From Bdellovibrionaceae bacterium UBA1609 (GTDB lineage: Bacteria; Bdellovibrionota; Bdellovibrionia; Bdellovibrionales; UBA1609): a DNA stretch of 5,112 nt. Below, piece after piece: positions 1 to 5,112 of the stretch; position 1 is the first letter of the stretch; every line of letters starts with the position of its first letter. The notes beneath the pieces were generated by a model. That model was not told where the DNA came from. It did not search any database and saw only the letters and a list, made by a program, of their open reading frames with translations. The position numbers and the translations under genes were made by a program. The stretch covers positions 190,745 to 195,856 of the forward strand of contig DCMZ01000001.1 in the NCBI GenBank assembly GCA_002321895.1. Reading direction: 5' to 3'.

Positions 1-2
1 AC

Positions 3-914
3 GGAAGTGAAGTGGCTGTAATTTATGATGACTCTAGTTCGGAAAAACAGATCAATGAACTTCTACAGCCGCTGAGAGCTGTAACCGAGAAATACGATCT
101 CCCTCTATTGTCGATCGCGCCTTCATATGTTTCCCAAAACTCTATTCAGGAGAAATATATGGCGGGTACTCATTTTGTCCTTCGATGGCCTGAAGAGATT
201 AAAAATGTAAAAAACGTTCTAGTAAAACTATCAAGTATAGACTTAGAGGACCCTTTCTCTGGAAATCCCGAAGAGGCTCTGAGAAATGCAGTTAAGAACA
301 GATTATCGATTTTAGAAAAAGAATCCTTTGATTCCACATCTATCACAGTTTATCGAGATACTGTTATGGCAGAAGGGTTTGTAAACTCTTATTGGAAAAA
401 ATGGATTTTGAAGAGAAATATTCAAGCTATTCCAGGAGTCTCTGGAGCATTAGTCACTTCTGTTCAAGTTAAACCGAAAGTAGTGAAATCAGATGCTCAG
501 TTAAGAACCGATGTCTTGAATACGGTATATAAAACTGATCCTCAGCTATTAAAAACTGTTGAAGTCAGTGTCACTGGCGGAAGAGTAGTTTGTCGAGGTA
601 CAGCACCTAGCGAAAGATCTGTGGAGCTATTAAAAGACAGAATTGCGAAGATTCAGTCGGTAAGACAACTCAGCATCGCCATACATAGTGAGCTGGGATT
701 ACACAGATCTGACCTGGAGATATCGAGAAAAGTGTCAGATGCTCTTCGACCACATAAGGAAACCTGTAAAGATCTTTCTATAACAGTACGGGGACGTGTA
801 GCCGTACTTAAAGGAATAGTGAGGTCGAAATTTAAAATGAATCAGCTGGTAAAACTAATGGGAAATATCCCTGAAATTGCCAACGTAGAAAACAAACTCA
901 AACTCGAATCTTAA
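3..914 (+). CDS. Receiver-like domain plus three BON domains, 5'-partial
   Basis: The frame is open to the left edge. GTG at 12 is the first possible start inside the window but is probably not the true one. Numbering from that GTG, residues 1-75 look like only the second half of a response-regulator receiver: a beta-3-like strand ending in Asp-Asp (VAVIYDD), a helix, a beta-4-like strand (LPLLSIA), then AGTHFVLRWP, which resembles the family's AGAxxYLxKP near beta-5. The usual Lys before Pro is Trp, so phosphorylation is doubtful and this may be a pseudo-receiver. Three BON domains follow at about 85-153, 160-226 and 232-299, each with an N-terminal helix, a V/I-x-V strand, a G-x-V turn (GGRVVCRG, RGRVAVLKG) and a final IPxVxxV-type segment. 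BON domains are known in proteins tied to membranes, osmotic stress and ligand binding. The role here is unknown. It probably shares an operon with the next gene, 15 bases downstream. Confidence 0.8.
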   Translation, partial: GSEVAVIYDDSSSEKQINELLQPLRAVTEKYDLPLLSIAPSYVSQNSIQEKYMAGTHFVLRWPEEIKNVKNVLVKLSSIDLEDPFSGNPEEALRNAVKNRLSILEKESFDSTSITVYRDTVMAEGFVNSYWKKWILKRNIQAIPGVSGALVTSVQVKPKVVKSDAQLRTDVLNTVYKTDPQLLKTVEVSVTGGRVVCRGTAPSERSVELLKDRIAKIQSVRQLSIAIHSELGLHRSDLEISRKVSDALRPHKETCKDLSITVRGRVAVLKGIVRSKFKMNQLVKLMGNIPEIANVENKLKLES

Positions 915-917
915 AAG

Positions 918-923
918 AAAGGA
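918..923 (+). promoter_or_regulatory. Ribosome binding site for the TTG-started pentapeptide gene
   Basis: AAAGGA lies six bases before TTG at 930, a good Shine-Dalgarno position. It supports the TTG start. The frame has a stop at 912-914 just upstream, and no ATG occurs in frame until residue 93, well inside the repeat domain. Confidence 0.7.
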
Positions 924-929
924 TCGCAA

Positions 930-1628
930 TTGAAAAACTCATATAACAAAAAAGCACTCTACATCTTAGGTACGATTGCTACCTTTTGGGTGGCTACCCT
1001 ATCCGGATCATTATTTATTCTATTTGGAATTATACCGGCACTCGCAGTTTTGGCAGTGGTTCCTATTACCTTTTTCGTCGCACTCCATTGGATTCATGAC
1101 CAACAGAGAAAGCGAGAACTAGTAGATCGGATCGCTGATGATGAAAGCTTGATTAATGAAGAGGAGATCTATTCAGAAAATCTAAATCAAGTGGATTTAA
1201 ACGGAATGGAGCTAAACCATATAAACATGGATGGCTTCGATCTAAAGAATAGTCAAATTAACTCCTCGGACTTCTCAAACAGTAGCCTTACCGGCGCTAA
1301 CTTGAAGGGTTCAAGAATGCAACGAGCGCATCTCAACGGTACATTTCTTAACAGAGCTAACCTAGAGGGGGTTTCAGCAACAAGTACAAACTTGGAAAAT
1401 GCAAATCTGAAGAATGCAGAAATGCGCGAGGCCAACTTGCAAAATGCAATTTTAACTGGCGCTGATCTCAGAGGGGCAGACCTACAAAATGCCAACCTAT
1501 CAGGGGCCCGATTGAATCGAGCAAACCTCAACAACGCTATGCTCGAAGGAGCTACATATGATGGTAGAACCATTCTACCTTTTAACGAAGATGAAGCAAA
1601 AGCTCGCGGTATGGAAAAGGCGAGCTAA
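930..1628 (+). CDS. Membrane-anchored pentapeptide-repeat protein
   Basis: A complete 232-residue protein starting at TTG. Residues 9-32 and 34-54 are two hydrophobic helices separated by a very short turn, giving a membrane hairpin. Basic residues flank it on both sides (NKK before, RKR after), which favours both ends in the cytoplasm. Residues 60-83 form an acidic, charged linker. Residues 84-208 are 25 consecutive pentapeptides of the A(N/D)LxN/G type with a central Leu, Met, Phe or Ile in all but one (SATST, 149-153). Such repeats fold into a right-handed quadrilateral beta-helix, here about six coils. The end, TYDGRTILPF, is a common closing segment in this family. The family includes DNA-mimic gyrase protectors and many proteins of unknown role. 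The membrane hairpin argues against simple gyrase mimicry, and a scaffold or protein-binding role is an inference. Its TAA overlaps the convergent gene's stop. Confidence 0.9.
   Translation: MKNSYNKKALYILGTIATFWVATLSGSLFILFGIIPALAVLAVVPITFFVALHWIHDQQRKRELVDRIADDESLINEEEIYSENLNQVDLNGMELNHINMDGFDLKNSQINSSDFSNSSLTGANLKGSRMQRAHLNGTFLNRANLEGVSATSTNLENANLKNAEMREANLQNAILTGADLRGADLQNANLSGARLNRANLNNAMLEGATYDGRTILPFNEDEAKARGMEKAS
1179..1553 (+). repeat. Array of 25 pentapeptide-coding units (15-base period)
   Basis: The stretch encodes residues 84-208 as 25 in-register five-residue units without any insertion. The units are well conserved in protein pattern (typically NLxNA, DLxGA) but diverged in DNA, so this is an old repeat kept for its fold and not a recent tandem duplication. 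The second half, after the irregular unit at 149-153, is closest to consensus. Confidence 0.85.
1594..1626 (-). terminator. Possible weak intrinsic terminator at the convergent junction
   Basis: AGCTCGC at 1601-1607 is the exact reverse complement of GCGAGCT at 1620-1626, with a 12-base loop. Read on the minus strand, the stem begins inside the TAG stop of the fused membrane gene and is followed by TTTGCTT, an interrupted T-run. On the plus strand no T-run follows. The 7-bp stem and poor T-tract make this only a candidate. It lies within the last codons of the pentapeptide gene on the opposite strand. Confidence 0.4.
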
Positions 1629-4600
1629 TTCAAACTATCAATACGCTCATCAATGTATTTAACGTCTTCCTCCCAGTTTCTAGACGCAAAAAAGTCTTTT
1701 AATTGGTAGAGGCGGGCTTTTTCATCTTCTAAGACCTGCTTCACATGATCGATATAGAAGTTAAAAGAAGCCTCATCTGAATAGAGAACAGACAATGCGA
1801 GTAAATGCTTATTGGTCGCAATGTCATTTTGATTATTTACCACGTGTTTGTAACTTAAATCCTGAGCCTTTTCATAGTTCTTCTTCTTCATGTAGTATTT
1901 TGCCAAAGACCGCTTAAAGTACTCACCGCAAGCCTCAGTGGACTTTTTGATAGAAGGTAAACTTCCTATTTTCGAAGGAGAATTGAATTCCACTCGTCGT
2001 TCAAATCGGTAGCATCGACTAGTATCATCAACAAACTTTGAATACCTACTAAAAGCTTTATCGAAAGCTCCAACCTCCTTGAGCTCAATCAATGTCGCCA
2101 AATAGAGATTCAGAGTGGAACTATCTGGGCTTTCCTGCATAGCGATCTCCAAATACTTTTTAGCGCAAAGCATTCGTTCAGATCTATAACAAAACTTACC
2201 TATCAAGTTGGGATGACTTTTTTCTTCAATGAATCGATCAATCAAAGAAAAGAATTTCATATAGTTTCGGTTATCTAAGAGATTCTCTAAATACCTATCA
2301 TAAAACTCGGTCTCTTCAATATCCGTTCCAGACAGCTGTTCAAATATATTCGGCGAGAAATTATCAGCTAGATAGCCTTTCACCTGATGTATCTGCTCAA
2401 CATCATAAAATAGCTGACTCTGCTTCACTTCTGCAAAGGCATTGTAATCCGAATTAATAACTCCCTCTTTTGAAAACTTCACTGCTGTTTCTCTATCAAA
2501 CGCATAATTTGTCAGAAAATCTTCTGCTGTATTTAAATGAGTGTCTCGAAGAATTGTTTGGAAGTGATCATTGCTGGCTAGAGACTGTAACTTCGAATAA
2601 AACACTTTGATATCATGATTAGAACCAATGATGATCATTTCGTCGTCTTCCACATTTGTAAATACATACCCATGTGGAAACACCTCATAAAAAGTCTTTA
2701 AAATACTGCGGATAACTTCGGGACTAATATTATAAAGATTCAACCATTGGGCAAACACTCCCCGGCTTGTTAATTTGCTATTCACTATTTCAAAATACTC
2801 TTTAGTAAACAAGTTTGCGACTCCCGTTAGCCAGGAGTGGGAGGGCTGCGAAACAATGATATCAAACTCTTGTTTGGATTGAGCTAATGCATACCTAGCG
2901 TCTTCAACCTTCAGGTTTAAATTTTTGCGCTTTAATATAGGATTCTCAGTTCCACTAATTTTATCATGGGCAAATTTTGACGCTTCGATAATGCCTTCTT
3001 CAAGCTCACTTACAAAAACTAACTCTAGATCTGTTTGCGTAAGGAAATCAACGGTGTACCCACCCCCATAGCCAACAACAAATGCCGACTTAGGATTACG
3101 AGTGAACATATATGGAAGAAACCCTAGGAGACCTTCATACTTAGGAATAATAGTAATTCCATTTCGGTCATAAAGTGATTCATTGAGCCCGTTGGTTTTT
3201 AGTCGCAAAATGTCCTTATAGCCCTCACCATCTTGCTGATCGTGACTAAGACTAATTATCGCTGTCTTACCTTCATGAACAAACTGAAACTCTTCAAAGT
3301 CCGTAGAAAAGTATCTGAGCAATTCGGATAGACTCAGGTCTCCTTGAAGATTCTGAAAATAAGCGGACTTGATAATATTTTTGAAATTAATTGTATTAAC
3401 GGCAAATGTGAAAACGGCAAACAATGAAGCCGCTGTAATCATAGCGACTTTCACTTTTTTATGACTGACGATTTTCACCACAAGTAAGACTGTCATCAAT
3501 ACCAATAGACCAATAGACAACTTGATACTAAAAGAAGAACCCAATTTAGGTACGAGATAGAGTCCGGTCAAATAGGCTCCCAAAATCGAGCCCACAGTAT
3601 TGATCGAATAAGCATATCCAGTGGCCTCGGCGGCTCCATCTTTGGTTTCAGAAAGGATTCTAATGATAAGTGGTAGTATGCTTCCAAATAGCAATGTAGA
3701 AGGCAGTAAAAATACACCCGATAAAATTGACTTGAGGAGAACCACGCTGATCGAGTCACCCACGTAATAAATCAACGTATTAGTTATTATAGGCATAACG
3801 CTGAAAAGCTGACTGGTAATGAATACCGACAAACAGCTTGTTGCCAGCAGCTTTAAAAGCAGTTTCTTCTTGTCTTCAATAGATTCAATGAAAAACGATA
3901 AGATGTAGGAACCCAAAGCAATCCCAAATAGGAAAATAGATAGGATAATTCCTAGTCCAAATATATTTGTTCCGAAGTAGATGCCTAAATATTTATTCCA
4001 AACCACCTGAGCAGTGATTGCAGAGAATCCAACAACGCCACTGATCGTAAGGAGAAGACGCTTGTTTTGAATATTTAAATTTGAAAACGAAACCTTGTCT
4101 GCTGTCGGAGCGGCTATTTCAGAATTACTATAGAGGTTAGATTTTTCCTGCAGAACTTTCGAAACGATAAGGACCAACACACTGATTACTACGGTGTAAA
4201 TATAGGAGTCCACAATTCCGAAGGAGGGAATCAAAGCAAAACTGGTCATGAAGGCACCAAAGACAGCACCAAAAGTATTCAAAGCGTAAAGAAAACTAAT
4301 AGATCGGCCATACTCTTTTTCTCGATGGGTACAAATTTCAATCAGCAACGGAAGGGTGGCACCCATACAAAGTGTTGGCAGAATAAGTAAAATAAAAACG
4401 AAGGCAAATTTAATTATCGTAAAAGTTAACGAAAATGAATCTTCCAGTGGAAGATAGGATAAAATCGATTGGAAATTTAAAATTGGATATAAAATGAGAA
4501 GAGCAAATATTCCTGAAAGCCCTTCCATAAGCCCGTAATAGAAAATGGGCTTTTTAATTTTTTTTGCCAGTTTCCCTCCAATGAAAGAACCCGCTGATAA

Positions 4601-4747
4601 GCCAAAAAAGAATATGGAAAGCACCATACTCATTGAAGCAGATGTAGAGCCCACGCCTAAGGATAATGTTCGAATCCAAAGTGACTCGTAGACAAGGCTG
4701 GTAGCGCCGGAAAAAAAGAATAGTAAATATAAGGTCAGTTTTTGCAT
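1625..4747 (-). CDS. Fused MFS-like transporter / spermidine-synthase-like protein with TPR-like C-terminus
   Basis: 1040 residues from the preferred ATG at 4747; ATGs at 4753 and 4792 are alternatives. An AGG nine bases upstream favours 4747, and the 4792 ATG lies inside a terminator hairpin. Residues 2-427 form 12 membrane helices in two homologous halves: SGATSLVYESLW and LPTLCMGATLPLL recur as SGVVGFSAITAQVVW and LPSTLLFGSILPLI. A further hydrophobic segment lies at 432-452. Then comes a spermidine-synthase-like domain: EGKTAIISL (about 492-500), glycine motif VVGYGGGYT (557-565), acidic E581, VEDAR (614-618), and DIIVSQPSHSW to ANLFTKEYF (629-652). In relatives the residue at Gln634 is usually acidic, as in S(E/D)P, so aminopropyl transfer is doubtful. 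Residues about 815-1040 are helical and TPR-like (LAKYYMKKKNYEKAQ), with Cys at 853, 861, 912 and 940. It is much longer than SpeE (about 290 residues). The substrate is unknown. Confidence 0.85.
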   Translation of the reverse strand: MQKLTLYLLFFFSGATSLVYESLWIRTLSLGVGSTSASMSMVLSIFFFGLSAGSFIGGKLAKKIKKPIFYYGLMEGLSGIFALLILYPILNFQSILSYLPLEDSFSLTFTIIKFAFVFILLILPTLCMGATLPLLIEICTHREKEYGRSISFLYALNTFGAVFGAFMTSFALIPSFGIVDSYIYTVVISVLVLIVSKVLQEKSNLYSNSEIAAPTADKVSFSNLNIQNKRLLLTISGVVGFSAITAQVVWNKYLGIYFGTNIFGLGIILSIFLFGIALGSYILSFFIESIEDKKKLLLKLLATSCLSVFITSQLFSVMPIITNTLIYYVGDSISVVLLKSILSGVFLLPSTLLFGSILPLIIRILSETKDGAAEATGYAYSINTVGSILGAYLTGLYLVPKLGSSFSIKLSIGLLVLMTVLLVVKIVSHKKVKVAMITAASLFAVFTFAVNTINFKNIIKSAYFQNLQGDLSLSELLRYFSTDFEEFQFVHEGKTAIISLSHDQQDGEGYKDILRLKTNGLNESLYDRNGITIIPKYEGLLGFLPYMFTRNPKSAFVVGYGGGYTVDFLTQTDLELVFVSELEEGIIEASKFAHDKISGTENPILKRKNLNLKVEDARYALAQSKQEFDIIVSQPSHSWLTGVANLFTKEYFEIVNSKLTSRGVFAQWLNLYNISPEVIRSILKTFYEVFPHGYVFTNVEDDEMIIIGSNHDIKVFYSKLQSLASNDHFQTILRDTHLNTAEDFLTNYAFDRETAVKFSKEGVINSDYNAFAEVKQSQLFYDVEQIHQVKGYLADNFSPNIFEQLSGTDIEETEFYDRYLENLLDNRNYMKFFSLIDRFIEEKSHPNLIGKFCYRSERMLCAKKYLEIAMQESPDSSTLNLYLATLIELKEVGAFDKAFSRYSKFVDDTSRCYRFERRVEFNSPSKIGSLPSIKKSTEACGEYFKRSLAKYYMKKKNYEKAQDLSYKHVVNNQNDIATNKHLLALSVLYSDEASFNFYIDHVKQVLEDEKARLYQLKDFFASRNWEEDVKYIDERIDSLN

Positions 4748-4756
4748 ATTCATCGG

Positions 4757-4759
4757 CCT
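4757..4759 (-). promoter_or_regulatory. Short ribosome binding site favouring the ATG at 4747
   Basis: On the minus strand AAATAGG ends at 4757. The AGG core lies nine bases before ATG 4747 and only three before ATG 4753. Normal spacing therefore favours 4747, giving an N-terminus MQKLTLYLLFF that enters the first membrane helix at once. The site is short, so translation may be weak or coupled to something upstream. Confidence 0.45.
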
Positions 4760-4767
4760 ATTTAGAT

Positions 4768-4801
4768 AAAAAAAGAGGGGAAGATCAAGCATCTTCCCCT
4801 C
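4768..4801 (-). terminator. Strong intrinsic terminator after the Met/Pro/Arg-repeat gene
   Basis: GAGGGGAAGAT (4775-4785) and ATCTTCCCCTC (4791-4801) form a perfect 11-bp stem with a 5-base loop. On the minus strand the stem runs straight into seven T residues (4774-4768). The plus strand has no T-run, so it acts in one direction. It begins 20 bases after the stop of the repeat gene and ends 20 bases before the preferred start of the fused membrane gene. The first in-frame ATG of that gene (4792) sits at the stem-loop border. Confidence 0.9.
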
Positions 4802-4821
4802 CGAGCGAATAAATGTAGATA

Positions 4822-5112
4822 TTACTCAGCTGATAATGGTGAAAGTATATCAACTCCCAACACGTTCACTTGGCTGCCGTCCGGCAATTGTACTGGAACA
4901 GCTTGCTGTTGAGCAGGAGCCATTCTCATTGGCATTGGTCGCGGCATCGGACGTGGTGCTGGCATCGGACGAGGCATTGGCATCGGTCGCGGTGCTGGCA
5001 TTGGTCGCGGTGCTGGCATCGGTCGCGGTGCTGGCATCGGTCGCGGTGCTGGCATTGGTCGCGGTGCTGGCATCGGACGTGGTGCTGGCATCGGACGAGG
5101 CATTGGCATCGG
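4822..5112 (-). CDS. (X-Pro)n Met/Ala/Arg-rich repeat protein, C-terminal part, 5'-partial
   Basis: The frame is open through the right edge and the true start is outside. The visible 96 residues begin with a tandem array in which nearly every second residue is proline: six copies of MPAPRP, flanked by MPMPRP and shortened variants (MPRP, MPMRM). A non-repetitive tail follows: APAQQQAVPVQLPDG, then SQVNVLGVDILSPLSAE and a TAA stop. Alternating proline predicts an extended polyproline-II-like rod, as in the TonB periplasmic spacer, with positive charge from Arg. Evidence that it is a real gene: a strong terminator follows at once, differences between copies are synonymous, and the tail is ordinary protein-like sequence. 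I do not recognise a family. It may be the end of a larger membrane or surface protein, or a small secreted protein. Without the N-terminus neither can be chosen. Confidence 0.65.
   Translation of the reverse strand, partial: PMPMPRPMPAPRPMPAPRPMPAPRPMPAPRPMPAPRPMPAPRPMPMPRPMPAPRPMPRPMPMRMAPAQQQAVPVQLPDGSQVNVLGVDILSPLSAE
4927..5112 (-). repeat. 18-base tandem repeat array with a 126-base higher-order period
   Basis: The basic unit, on the minus strand, is ATGCCAGCACCACGTCCG with wobble-position variants. Six full units start at 5091, 5073, 5055, 5037, 5019 and 5001 (minus-strand 5' ends). The block at 5071-5112 is identical over 42 bases to 4945-4986, an offset of 126 bases or seven basic units. 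The array continues past the right edge. Such arrays are prone to copy-number change by slippage or recombination, always in steps that keep the frame. Confidence 0.9.

Noticed and set aside
1253..1573. Minus-strand open frame of 106 codons opposite the pentapeptide repeats
   Set aside because: It is the mirror of the 15-base repeat pattern (Leu/Ala/Arg/Phe-rich), with no domain. The plus-strand frame has clear family structure.
1682..1700. AGAC/GTCT small inverted repeat followed by T residues, as a plus-strand terminator for the pentapeptide gene
   Set aside because: The stem is only four base pairs with an eight-base A-rich loop, too weak to support.
3568..3759. Minus-strand frame of 63 codons inside the fused membrane gene
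   Set aside because: It overlaps membrane helices of the large gene in another frame and shows no recognisable protein features.
4844..4849. TATACT on the minus strand as a -10 box for the fused membrane gene
   Set aside because: No credible -35 lies 16-18 bases upstream, and it is inside the coding tail of the repeat gene, upstream of a strong terminator.
4900..5112. Plus-strand frame across the 18-base array reading Gly-Ile-Gly-Arg-Gly-Ala
   Set aside because: It has an upstream stop close by, no ATG start, no ribosome site and no terminator. The minus frame has a stop, a natural tail and a strong terminator.
4927..5112. Tandem repeats as a CRISPR array
   Set aside because: The units are 18 bases, directly adjacent, without unique spacers, and encode a regular protein repeat.

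Overview
The window holds four genes in two convergent groups and is almost entirely coding. Base composition is AT-leaning. BON domains, a pentapeptide-repeat protein and a multi-spanning membrane protein fused to a spermidine-synthase-like domain suggest a bacterium, probably Gram-negative. Bdellovibrionota or another deltaproteobacterial-type lineage would fit, but this is a weak impression, since no rRNA or marker gene is present.

Left part (plus strand, 3-1628): a gene that runs in from the left edge encodes the second half of a receiver-like domain followed by three BON domains. After 15 bases comes a TTG-started gene for a membrane-anchored pentapeptide-repeat protein, with two N-terminal transmembrane helices and 25 uninterrupted five-residue units. 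The spacing and shared direction suggest one operon.

Middle part (minus strand, 1625-4747): one long gene encodes a fused MFS-like and spermidine-synthase-like protein. It has two homologous six-helix halves, a thirteenth hydrophobic segment, a degenerate SAM-fold domain and a helical, TPR-like C-terminus. Its stop codon overlaps the stop codon of the pentapeptide gene in a convergent arrangement, and a 7-bp hairpin lies across this junction.

Right part (minus strand, 4768-5112): the 3' part of a gene for a highly repetitive (X-Pro)n protein rich in Met, Ala and Arg enters from the right edge. It ends in a short non-repetitive tail and a strong intrinsic terminator. That terminator contains the first in-frame ATG of the fused membrane gene, so the real start of that gene is further downstream, most likely at 4747.

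No RNA genes, CRISPR arrays, insertion sequences or phage genes were seen, and no gap exceeds 100 bases. The most distinctive items are the Met/Pro/Arg repeat gene with its higher-order duplication, the start and terminator overlap, and the predicted placement of the synthase-like domain on the outer face of the membrane.
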